Below, piece after piece: positions 1 to 5,686 of a DNA stretch of 7,963 nt. The notes beneath the pieces were generated by a model. It was not told the origin of the DNA. It did not search any database and worked only from the letters and a program-made list of their open reading frames with translations. How positions within the stretch are numbered: position 1 is the first letter of the stretch; every line of letters begins with the position of its first letter. The position numbers and the translations under genes are program-made. This DNA is from Clostridia bacterium. GTDB lineage: Bacteria; Bacillota; Clostridia; Christensenellales; Borkfalkiaceae. The DNA lies in the NCBI GenBank assembly GCA_017646945.1, contig JAGCLN010000092.1:1-7963 (forward strand), in the 5' to 3' direction.

Positions 1-1166
1 TAAAGCATTATCATTTTTCCGTACCAGTCTACAAGCGAGAAGTAAACTATACCGAATTTGCTTTCTTTATAGAGAAGTTCTTCGTAAGTTTCAACCCCGT
101 CCTTAGACGTTACCTTGCCAACGTGAAGATTGCATCGCCAAGTGCGAACGACTGAAAAGTCTCTTTCAAGCGGAGTTGAATATGCAATATAGAGTTCGTT
201 TTGATAAGTGAAAATATAAGGTCTTGTATCTGAAACGGTGAAAGCAAGATTACTTAAAGTCCAAGTTTTGCCTTCGTCTTTCGAGTATAAAAGGTTTTGA
301 TAAGTTTCGGTAGTTGGGTTTTCAGATCCGTCACGGCAGAAAATCCAGAACTTGTTTTCGTGATAAGTAAGCATCGCTTCGTAACTAACCCTATGCTTGA
401 TTAAGGAAACGAAATACCAAGTTTCGCCATCGGGCGATTCAACGAACATAAAGTTTGCAGCCTTAGGCGCGCCACCGCTTACGGTTGCGTAATAATATCT
501 ATTTACGCATATAATATCAGATGAAATTTGAAGATAAGCAAAAGCCTCTCCGCCCATATCGGTAATGTGAGCATTAACGTTATCCGTACTCATAGTAACG
601 GCAACTTCGCCTTTAACTTTACTCTTTTTATACTTGAGTTCTTTCTTCTCGCCAACAGCAAAAGACTTTTTGTCCACGTCTTTATAATAATAAGTTCCGT
701 CGCCTTTGTTGATAACGATAACTCTAATAGTATCAAAGTTTAAATCTAAAATATTGCAAGTGCTAATATGTGAACCGCCAAAATCATCTATATAATGGAA
801 AACGGTAACCCACTCTGCATTAGTTGGCGCAAGAATATTGTACTTTGCGACTTTTAAAATGGTACTACTCTCGCCGTACTTTTCTTCGCTTGCCAAATAC
901 GCGGTATAAGCAACGCCCGTTCTACTATCAACGATAGTGTGCGAATCGCTTGCCGCCAAATCAACTAAGCCGTTGCTAATCATAAAATGCTGGCCTATTT
1001 CTTTAGTGGAAATAGTTGAAGCGGGTTGCTCGGGCGCCTGAACTTCAGGCGTGTTTGCGGGGGGATTGCTTGAAGAATCATCGCCCTTGCAAGCCGTTAA
1101 AGAAAACACGGTTGTGATAAATAAAATTGAAACGATGATGATTTGCAATATCTTTTTCATATTCAT
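1..1166 (-). CDS. Sialidase-like (Asp-box) lipoprotein, C-terminus cut by window edge
   Basis: An open frame runs from an ATG at 1166 to the left edge: 388 codons with no stop, so the C-terminus is missing. The N-terminus is a lipoprotein signal: two Lys at 4-5, a hydrophobic stretch at 6-23, then lipobox LTAC with Cys26. A Ser/Pro/Gln-rich linker follows to about residue 55. Two Asp-box motifs of the sialidase/BNR beta-propeller type are visible: SPDGETW at 244-250 (short variant) and SKDEGKTW at 295-302 (canonical S-x-D-x-G-x-T-W). This suggests a membrane-anchored, surface-exposed propeller protein. Asp boxes are structural and occur in many non-sialidase proteins. I see no arginine triad or FRIP motif, so enzyme activity is not shown. 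GGAGA (1171-1175) lies 4 bases before this ATG and 10 before a second ATG at 1160, so either start is possible. The lipoprotein call is firm; the propeller call is moderate. Confidence 0.8.
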   Translation of the reverse strand, partial: MNMKKILQIIIVSILFITTVFSLTACKGDDSSSNPPANTPEVQAPEQPASTISTKEIGQHFMISNGLVDLAASDSHTIVDSRTGVAYTAYLASEEKYGESSTILKVAKYNILAPTNAEWVTVFHYIDDFGGSHISTCNILDLNFDTIRVIVINKGDGTYYYKDVDKKSFAVGEKKELKYKKSKVKGEVAVTMSTDNVNAHITDMGGEAFAYLQISSDIICVNRYYYATVSGGAPKAANFMFVESPDGETWYFVSLIKHRVSYEAMLTYHENKFWIFCRDGSENPTTETYQNLLYSKDEGKTWTLSNLAFTVSDTRPYIFTYQNELYIAYSTPLERDFSVVRTWRCNLHVGKVTSKDGVETYEELLYKESKFGIVYFSLVDWYGKMIML

Positions 1167-1200
1167 ATTTTCTCCATATATTGTTTTACATTACCCTTTA

Positions 1201-1229
1201 AGTATACACAAATTAAAGAAGAAACAAAA
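1201..1229 (-). promoter_or_regulatory. Probable promoter of the lipoprotein gene, strong -10 and weak -35
   Basis: Read on the minus strand, TATACT (1206-1201) is a 5/6 match to the -10 consensus. The hexamer 17 bases upstream (1229-1224) is TTTTGT, a poor -35. Transcription would start near 1194 and leave a leader of about 28 bases with the GGAGA ribosome site. A weak -35 directly beside a tandem repeat suggests the promoter needs an activator. Confidence 0.35.
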
Positions 1230-1231
1230 TA

Positions 1232-1265
1232 GTAAAATCAATCATAAAATATGTAAAATCAATCA
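1232..1265. repeat. 13-base direct repeat with 21-base period; candidate activator site
   Basis: GTAAAATCAATCA occurs at 1232-1244 and again, without mismatch, at 1253-1265. The start-to-start distance is 21 bases, two turns of B-DNA, so both copies face the same side of the helix. The pair ends about 3 bases upstream of the expected -35 of the minus-strand lipoprotein gene. Response regulators and other dimeric activators often use this arrangement. The sequence is not a LytTR consensus that I recognise, and the region is A/T-rich, which raises the chance of coincidence. Confidence 0.45.
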
Positions 1266-1311
1266 ACTTTCATATCGTTATCAACTTTTACGATTTTATT
1301 GCTTTGAAATT

Positions 1312-1611
1312 TTTTAAATAGACGTTTATTGAATTGATTTGTGGTAATAGGTTGACGGCAGTAAACGAAGCCTAACGAAGTTTATAACGGATTAAAACCT
1401 TTAAGACGTTAGTTGCAAGCACAAGTAGGCTCGACAACAAATTATCGGGCACAACTAACCTTTTTGGTCTGTTTGATAAAATATTTAAGACGTTAGTTTG
1501 GGTATTAGACAAGGCTCGCAAAGACGGGGCGGTAACGATTAACCTTTTGGTTATCGTTAGTGCAACGGCTTTGCAGTAACGCAGTATAATACCCGAAATA
1601 ACGGATTAAAA
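1312..1611 (+). repeat. Degenerate tandem array of a structured module, 84-base period
   Basis: This covers most of the 480-base gap between the lipoprotein and the kinase; no ORF is credible here. GACGTT recurs at 1321, 1405 and 1489, exactly 84 bases apart. Around the last two copies the match is TTTAAGACGTTAGTT (1400-1414 and 1484-1498); the first copy is degenerate. AGGCTCG follows at 1427 and 1512, and TAACC-T(4-5)-GGT at 1456 and 1540, keeping the 84-85 spacing. A 3' block is also duplicated: ACGGC and AGTAA words, then ATAACGGATTAAAA at 1384-1397 and 1598-1611. Unit 1 (about 1312-1397) lacks the middle, unit 2 (1400 to about 1483) lacks the 3' block, and unit 3 (1484-1611) is complete. 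The 5' and 3' blocks are inverted complements. I do not recognise the family. Confidence 0.6.
1385..1411 (+). other. Hairpin at the junction of units 1 and 2, tandem G-A mismatch
   Basis: Arms TAACGGATTAAA (1385-1396) and TTTAAGACGTTA (1400-1411) pair over 10 of 12 positions, with a tandem G-A/A-G mismatch in the middle and a 3-base spacer. This is the 3' block of unit 1 facing the 5' block of unit 2. The pairing competes with another perfect 8-base stem, GTTAGTTG (1408-1415) with CAACTAAC (1452-1459), so alternative folds are possible. Confidence 0.45.
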
Positions 1612-1638
1612 AAGTGAGGCACAAAGCCTCACTTTTTT
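1484..1638 (+). ncRNA. Candidate structured RNA: long rod-like hairpin plus terminator
   Basis: The outer arms 1484-1507 and 1587-1610 form a near-continuous helix. It has five A-T pairs, a tandem G-A/A-G mismatch (1489-1490 with 1604-1605), CGTTA/TAACG, one G-A mismatch (1496/1598), two A-U pairs and a G-U wobble, then GGGTATTA/TAATACCC. Inside it, GCAAAG (1518-1523) pairs with CTTTGC (1569-1574). An apical helix, 1533-1544 with 1549-1559, has 11 pairs, one bulged T and a TTTT loop. The non-canonical positions in the outer arms are G-A or G-U on this strand and would be C-T or A-C on the other, which favours plus-strand transcription. An intrinsic terminator follows at once. No clear promoter was found. 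It could instead be a decayed inverted-repeat element. I do not match it to 6S RNA, SRP RNA, RNase P or tmRNA. Confidence 0.45.
1608..1638. terminator. Bidirectional intrinsic terminator
   Basis: A perfect 7-base stem, GTGAGGC (1614-1620) with GCCTCAC (1626-1632), has loop ACAAA. It is flanked by six A (1608-1613) and six T (1633-1638), so it can end transcription in both directions. It would terminate the minus-strand kinase mRNA, whose stop codon is 12 bases away, and any plus-strand transcript of the repeat array. Confidence 0.85.
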
Positions 1639-1649
1639 ATGTCTTAAAA

Positions 1650-3008
1650 TTAGATTTGGGTTAAACTTGCCGCCGCAATAGACTGACCTACGCGCTTGTT
1701 AGATTCATCAGGCATTTGAAGTTTAATGTTTGCGTATTGGGGGAATTCTGCGTTTATAACTTCGTTAGCCTTTTCTAAAATGATATCGCCACCCTTACCG
1801 GAAGTTACACGGCCTAAAAGTAAACCGTGCTTGATATCGTAAAATTCGCTGTAATATGCGATAGTATAACCAAGGTAAATACCGATACAAGCGTAAATGT
1901 TTTTAGCCATTTCATCATCTTCTGCCATAAGTTTTTGAATAACTTTTAACTTTTCGGCAGGTGATAAACCTTCTTCAAACTTAAAGCCTGCGGATTCTGC
2001 AAGTTTAATAACGCTATCTTGAGAGAAATATTTAACACCGCAACCATAGTCGCCAGACCATTCGTCTACCATAGCATCGCGATTGTAGTCAACGGGCGCG
2101 AACGCAAGTTCGTTAAGCCAACCTTCTAAGCAACCTTCGCGATTGATATAACCTACCGCTTCACTAGTACCCATAGCGATACCTAAAACGGCTGTATCTT
2201 TTAAGTCAATAGCGCCGGCAAGCGCAGTAACGTCACCATCGTTTGCAACTTCAATAGGCGCGCCGATTTCCTTTGCGATATCTAAGTACATTGTTTTTAC
2301 GTGCTTTTCAAAATCATCTTCAGGCACTTTTAAGAAAAGTGATGCAACCATGATTTTGTTATCAACGTAAACGCCTGCGGAAGAAACGCCGATAGCGTCA
2401 ACCCTTGGCATTTTACTTGCAGCAGTCTTCATTGAGTCCATAATACCATCGTATTGATAGTGCCAGTCAGAATTGAGTTTGGGGTGCCAAACAACTTCTT
2501 CACTATAAACTACTTCACCATCGATAACGGCGGAAACTTTTCTATCAGAACCGCCCGCATCAAAACCGATACGGCAACCATTTAAATGACCGCCTACCTT
2601 TAAAGAACAACTCTTTGCTTCGGGGAAATCCTTTTCTTCAACGTAGCACACTTCAAAAGGTCTTTCATAAACGCCTGACATAAACTTTTCATCAAAAGCT
2701 CTTGCGCCTGTTTTAGAGTACGCGTCTTTAATTTTCTCATAAATATACTTATCGCCACAAATAATGATTTTGTAACCGCCTGCTACCCAAAGAATAGTTT
2801 TGATAATTCTTTCGGCAACGCCGTAGTTTTCTTCTTTCTTATTTTCATCGGCGAAAATTTCAAGATTGTAAATAAAGTTATAACCTTTATTTCTCTCAAC
2901 GCAAATCTTTAAAGTTTTGCTTTCTTCTTTGCTTACTGCTTGTCTAAACTCGTTAAGTTTAACAATCATAGGATAGTAATTTTTATCGTAAACGGGAGTG
3001 AATTTCAT
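1650..3008 (-). CDS. ROK-type sugar kinase with long N-terminal extension
   Basis: I chose the ATG at 3008 (452 aa) because GGAG (3018-3015) lies 6 bases before it. An in-frame ATG at 3020 adds four residues but has no ribosome site, and it overlaps that GGAG. From about residue 146 the protein resembles the ROK/actin-like kinase fold. Visible motifs are phosphate motif DAGGSD (150-155), VANDGD (254-259) with likely catalytic base Asp257, and MGTS (279-282) as the second phosphate loop. Such enzymes phosphorylate hexoses or N-acetyl-amino sugars with ATP in the cytoplasm. The first ~145 residues are not part of a standard ROK protein and I do not recognise them. The usual ROK zinc cluster is absent; only a single Cys323 (in GDYGCG) lies in the matching region. 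Substrate is unknown. The gene stands alone, divergent from the amino acid transporter, with no clean promoter that I could assign. Confidence 0.8.
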   Translation of the reverse strand: MKFTPVYDKNYYPMIVKLNEFRQAVSKEESKTLKICVERNKGYNFIYNLEIFADENKKEENYGVAERIIKTILWVAGGYKIIICGDKYIYEKIKDAYSKTGARAFDEKFMSGVYERPFEVCYVEEKDFPEAKSCSLKVGGHLNGCRIGFDAGGSDRKVSAVIDGEVVYSEEVVWHPKLNSDWHYQYDGIMDSMKTAASKMPRVDAIGVSSAGVYVDNKIMVASLFLKVPEDDFEKHVKTMYLDIAKEIGAPIEVANDGDVTALAGAIDLKDTAVLGIAMGTSEAVGYINREGCLEGWLNELAFAPVDYNRDAMVDEWSGDYGCGVKYFSQDSVIKLAESAGFKFEEGLSPAEKLKVIQKLMAEDDEMAKNIYACIGIYLGYTIAYYSEFYDIKHGLLLGRVTSGKGGDIILEKANEVINAEFPQYANIKLQMPDESNKRVGQSIAAASLTQI

Positions 3009-3111
3009 AGCCTTCTCCATTATAAAATTTTAGTCTATACTATATTAACACAAATCTTTCTCTTTTAAAAGGGGTTTTCAAAAATTTTTTAATTTTTTTA
3101 CTCCCTATTTT

Positions 3112-3135
3112 TGCATAAATTTATAAATTTGTGCA
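3112..3135. promoter_or_regulatory. 24-base near-perfect palindrome upstream of the transporter promoter
   Basis: The half-sites TGCATAAATTTA (3112-3123) and TAAATTTGTGCA (3124-3135) are inverted copies differing at one symmetrical pair. The palindrome lies 36 bases upstream of the -35 of the amino acid transport operon and also upstream of the divergent kinase gene. It looks like an operator for a dimeric or hexameric regulator. The core is A/T only, so the informative part is the TGCA ends. Confidence 0.45.
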
Positions 3136-3149
3136 TAAAAACGAAAAAA

Positions 3150-3163
3150 TGCATTTTTATACA
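3150..3163. promoter_or_regulatory. Candidate ARG box (ArgR/AhrC operator)
   Basis: TGCATTTTTATACA fits the pattern TG-n-AT-wwww-AT-n-CA, the core of arginine-repressor boxes (TGAAT-wwww-ATTCA in Escherichia coli). It ends 8 bases before the -35 of the transporter operon. A larger inverted repeat, GTGCATAAAAA (3131-3141) with TTTTTATACAC (3154-3164), includes its right half. If real, the transporter would respond to arginine. No regulator gene is present in the window, so this is inferred only from the site pattern. Confidence 0.35.
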
Positions 3164-3171
3164 CAAAACGG

Positions 3172-3200
3172 TTGACAATGAAAAAATATCCTTATATAAT
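3172..3200 (+). promoter_or_regulatory. Consensus sigma-70/SigA promoter of the transporter operon
   Basis: TTGACA (3172-3177) and TATAAT (3195-3200) are both perfect matches and are separated by the optimal 17 bases. The start point would be near 3206-3208, giving a leader of about 33 bases with AAGGAGAA (3226-3233) 8 bases from the last SD G to the ATG. That leader is too short for a riboswitch. An unmodified promoter this strong suggests high expression limited by a repressor. Confidence 0.92.
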
Positions 3201-3239
3201 GATTTAACTAAATATTTTAATATATAAGGAGAACTTATT

Positions 3240-4070
3240 ATGAAAAAACTTTTAAAGGTTTTAATCGCAGGTATCTTATCCGTATGCACCCTTACTTGCT
3301 TTACCGCTTGTAAAGATGATACAATTTACGTTGATACAAACGCTTTCTTCGCTCCGTTTGAATATTATGATGGAACTGAAATCAAGGGCGTTGACATTGA
3401 CATTATGAACATGGTTGGCGAAAAGCTTGGCAAAAAAGTTGTTTTTGAAAACACCGATTTCGAAGTTATTATCGATAACGTTGCAAGCGGTAAAAAATAC
3501 GACTGTGGCGCTGCTGGTATCACTATTACTGACGCTCGTAAGGAAAGAGTTGACTTCTCTAACCCATACTACACTTCAGTTCAATACGTAATCTATAAGG
3601 CAGATAACCAAAACCTTACTGCAAAGACCGCTACCGATGGTACTTCTTGCATTTTCTGGTCTGACCTTATGGGTATGGACATCGGCGTTCAACGCGATAC
3701 TACCGGTCATATCTACGCAGGTATCGAAATCGATGGTGACGGCCCCGACTACCCCGGTGAACTTCACGGCACTACCGGCGAACTCGTTCCTTACGACAAT
3801 GCTCAACTCGCAGTTGACGCTATCGGCGCTAACCGTATTGACGTTGTTATCGTAGACGAACTTCCCGCTCAATATATCGTAAGCAAAAACTCTGGTTACG
3901 TTTGCAAGGCTTTATACTACGACCTTGACACCGCTACCGAAGAAGAATACGCTATTTGCGTTACCAAAGGTAACACCGAACTTTTAAACGCTATCAACGA
4001 AGTTTTAGCTGAACTCGGCGAAAATGGTATTTTAGCATTAGTTGCTAGACACCTTGGTCTTGAAAACTAA
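3240..4070 (+). CDS. Amino acid ABC transporter, substrate-binding lipoprotein
   Basis: 276 aa, in the family 3 solute-binding proteins (SBP_bac_3) that capture polar amino acids outside the membrane. A lipoprotein signal ends in lipobox FTAC with Cys24. There is almost no linker before the fold starts at about residue 29. Family landmarks are FAPFEYYD (37-44), GVDIDIM (50-56), and GITITDARKERVDFS (93-107), where Arg100 is the residue that normally clamps the ligand carboxylate. GVQRDTTG (149-156) and VDELPA (205-210) follow, with Asp206 the usual ligand amino-group contact. A Gly/Asp/Pro-rich loop at 163-180 is longer than in simple homologues. Exact substrate cannot be read from the sequence; arginine or another polar amino acid is possible given the upstream site. 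Codon choice (GCT, CGT, GAC, AAC, GGT) differs from the neighbours and fits strong expression. First gene of a three-gene operon. Confidence 0.95.
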   Translation: MKKLLKVLIAGILSVCTLTCFTACKDDTIYVDTNAFFAPFEYYDGTEIKGVDIDIMNMVGEKLGKKVVFENTDFEVIIDNVASGKKYDCGAAGITITDARKERVDFSNPYYTSVQYVIYKADNQNLTAKTATDGTSCIFWSDLMGMDIGVQRDTTGHIYAGIEIDGDGPDYPGELHGTTGELVPYDNAQLAVDAIGANRIDVVIVDELPAQYIVSKNSGYVCKALYYDLDTATEEEYAICVTKGNTELLNAINEVLAELGENGILALVARHLGLEN

Positions 4071-4080
4071 TTTAGTTTGG

Positions 4081-4109
4081 AAGAAACCGCTACAACGCGG
4101 TTTCTTTTT
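4081..4109 (+). terminator. Intercistronic hairpin with T-run between binding protein and permease
   Basis: A perfect 10-base stem, AAGAAACCGC (4081-4090) with GCGGTTTCTT (4097-4106), has a 6-base loop and runs into a T-run (4105-4109). It lies 11 bases after the binding-protein stop and 15 before the permease ATG. There is no evident new promoter in the 15 bases after it, so it is best read as a leaky terminator and 3'-end stabiliser that lowers permease/ATPase expression relative to the binding protein. Confidence 0.8.
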
Positions 4110-4124
4110 ACGTAAAGGATAATT

Positions 4125-4841
4125 ATGTTATTTAATTTAAATGCAAGCCTTTTTCAAAATTTAGCCACTATTTTTTCAAGCGCTAAATATATGAACATGT
4201 TATACGAAGGCTTAAAGTGCACCTTACTTATATCTATCGGCGCATCAATAGTAGGTATTATTCTCGGCACAACGGTAGCCGTTATAAAAATATTGCCTAA
4301 TAAAAACCCGATTGTGCGAATATTGAGCGTTATTTGTGATATTTACACTACTATTTTCCGTGGAACGCCTATGGCGTTGCAACTTTTCATAATGGCGTTC
4401 GTAGTATTTGCAATACGCGGTTTCCCTATGGAAATTACGGCAATACTTGCCTTTGGTATTAACTCTGGCGCATACGTTTCGGAAAGTATTAGAGCAGGTA
4501 TCTTATCAGTTGACTCTGGTCAAATGGAAGCAGGTAGAGCGCTTGGTCTTCCCTACTCTAAAACGATGATAAAAGTAATTATTCCGCAAGCGATTAAAAA
4601 CGTTATTCCGTCAATCGGTAACGAAATTATTGCGCTTATCAAAGAAACTTCTATCGTATCAATGGTAGGCGAACTTTACGATTTGACTATTGCATCTAAA
4701 AGCATTGGTAGTGGTACGGAACTTTCAAACTATTTAGCGCCCATGATTGTTGCTGCGCTTTTCTATCTTGCAATCGTTTACAGTTTAACTTTTGTAATCA
4801 AAATTATTGAAAGGAGGTTGAGAGCAGGTGACAAACGCTAA
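4125..4841 (+). CDS. Amino acid ABC transporter, permease
   Basis: 238 aa inner-membrane subunit of the HisM/GlnP family, which forms the transport channel as a dimer. It has about five hydrophobic segments: roughly 30-55, 63-75 (weak), 84-112, 160-180 and 205-228. Landmarks are FRGTPMALQL (78-87), the family's conserved stretch before a membrane helix, and SESIRAGI (119-126). The cytoplasmic EAA loop, EAGRALGLPYSKTM (135-148), docks on the ATPase. Ribosome site AAAGGA (4114-4119) is 5 bases from the ATG. Its 3' end overlaps the ATPase gene by 14 bases, so the two are translationally coupled and made in equal amounts. No fused binding domain is present; substrate delivery comes from the upstream lipoprotein. 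Confidence 0.95.
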   Translation: MLFNLNASLFQNLATIFSSAKYMNMLYEGLKCTLLISIGASIVGIILGTTVAVIKILPNKNPIVRILSVICDIYTTIFRGTPMALQLFIMAFVVFAIRGFPMEITAILAFGINSGAYVSESIRAGILSVDSGQMEAGRALGLPYSKTMIKVIIPQAIKNVIPSIGNEIIALIKETSIVSMVGELYDLTIASKSIGSGTELSNYLAPMIVAALFYLAIVYSLTFVIKIIERRLRAGDKR

Positions 4842-5649
4842 ATCAATAGAAAATAACGCGCCCGTTATTCAAATTAAAAACGTTCATAAAAGTTTTGGCA
4901 ATCTTGAAGTTTTAAAAGGCGTTTCGCTCGATATTAAACAAGGCGAAAAGGTTGTTATTATAGGACCGTCCGGCTCAGGTAAGTCAACGATGCTTCGTTG
5001 CATGAACCTTTTAGAAACCCCTACCAAGGGCGAAGTTTGGCTTGAAGATAAACTTTTAACTAACGCCGATAAAGACCTTCACGAAGACCTTTTAGATAAA
5101 AAATCTATCAAGGCGTTTGAAAAACAGTTTCGCTTAAACATCAACGAAGGCAGAGCGCAAATGGGAATGGTGTTTCAACACTTCAATCTCTTTAACAATT
5201 TAACCGTTATGGGCAATATGATTCTTGCGCCCGTTCAGTTAAAACTCAAAACCAAAGAAGAAGCCGTTGCAGACGCGGAAAAACTTCTTGAAAGAATTGG
5301 GCTTTTGGATAAAAAAGACGTATACCCTTCAACTCTCTCCGGCGGGCAAAAACAACGTATTGCAATAGCAAGAGCGCTCAATATGAACCCGAAAGTTCTT
5401 TTGTTTGACGAACCTACTTCCGCGCTTGACCCCGAAATGGTTGGCGAAGTTTTAGAACTTATGAAAGACCTTGCCGACGAAGGTATTACAATGGTTATCG
5501 TAACGCACGAAATGGGCTTTGCAAAGGAAATTGCTAACCGCGTTATCTTTATCGACCAAGGCATTATCAAGGAAGAAAACGAGCCGAAAGAGTTTTTTGA
5601 AAACCCAAAAGACGAACGCTTAAAAGAATTTTTATCAAAAGTATTATAA
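4828..5649 (+). CDS. Amino acid ABC transporter, ATP-binding protein
   Basis: 273 aa ATPase of the GlnQ/HisP type that powers the permease. The motifs are complete: Walker A GPSGSGKST (46-54), Q-loop Gln117, signature LSGGQ (170-174), Walker B VLLFDE (190-195) with catalytic Glu195, D-loop SALD (198-201), and His227 switch. Start is GTG at 4828, inside the permease gene, with a full AAAGGAGG (4810-4817) 10 bases upstream. The protein is about 30 residues longer than typical GlnQ. The excess is a charged Lys/Asp/Glu-rich insertion at about 74-110, between Walker A and the Q-loop, plus a short N-terminal lead. This insertion occurs in some clostridial homologues as far as I recall, and its role is unknown to me. 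Last gene of the operon; a terminator follows 3 bases later. Confidence 0.95.
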   Translation: MTNAKSIENNAPVIQIKNVHKSFGNLEVLKGVSLDIKQGEKVVIIGPSGSGKSTMLRCMNLLETPTKGEVWLEDKLLTNADKDLHEDLLDKKSIKAFEKQFRLNINEGRAQMGMVFQHFNLFNNLTVMGNMILAPVQLKLKTKEEAVADAEKLLERIGLLDKKDVYPSTLSGGQKQRIAIARALNMNPKVLLFDEPTSALDPEMVGEVLELMKDLADEGITMVIVTHEMGFAKEIANRVIFIDQGIIKEENEPKEFFENPKDERLKEFLSKVL

Positions 5650-5652
5650 AAG

Positions 5653-5682
5653 AAAAACGAGTGGAATTCCACTCGTTTTTTT
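5653..5682. terminator. Bidirectional terminator between convergent genes
   Basis: Positions 5653-5680 form a perfect palindrome centred on GGAATTCC. Five A, then ACGAGTGG-type arms, then seven T (5676-5682). The stem is symmetrical, so it serves the plus-strand transporter operon (stop at 5649) and the minus-strand cation transporter (stop at 5687) equally. Confidence 0.9.
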
Positions 5683-5686
5683 ATGC

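Noticed and set aside
528..743. Plus-strand ORF of 71 codons inside the lipoprotein region
   Set aside because: It is antisense to the long minus-strand frame carrying a lipobox and Asp-boxes, and it has no ribosome site or recognisable motif.
1051..1317. Plus-strand ORF of 88 codons
   Set aside because: It covers the antisense of the lipoprotein signal peptide and the A/T-rich leader; the composition is Lys/Ile/Asn-rich low complexity and there is no ribosome site.
1316..1611. Integron attC sites or a CRISPR array as the explanation of the repeats
   Set aside because: The inverted repeats begin with GTT and end with AAC, the reverse of attC polarity, and no integrase is present. CRISPR would need short identical repeats with unique spacers of constant length; here the islands drift and the copies are incomplete.
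3201..3239. Riboswitch or T-box in the transporter leader
   Set aside because: The leader is only about 33 bases and has no hairpin or terminator before the ATG.
3098..3289. Minus-strand ORF of 63 codons over the transporter promoter
   Set aside because: It overlaps the perfect promoter and the start of the binding-protein gene and has no supporting signal.
3576..3872. ORFs on both strands inside the binding-protein gene
   Set aside because: These are frame shadows of a well-supported family 3 binding protein.
3163..4109. EF-hand-like Asp/Gly loop in the binding protein (residues 165-174)
   Set aside because: The spacing of acidic residues does not complete a calcium-binding loop, and this region is a variable loop in the family.
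5235..5672. Minus-strand ORF of 145 codons antisense to the ATPase
   Set aside because: It is Ser/Phe-rich, a typical antisense shadow of an ABC ATPase, and it crosses the terminator palindrome.
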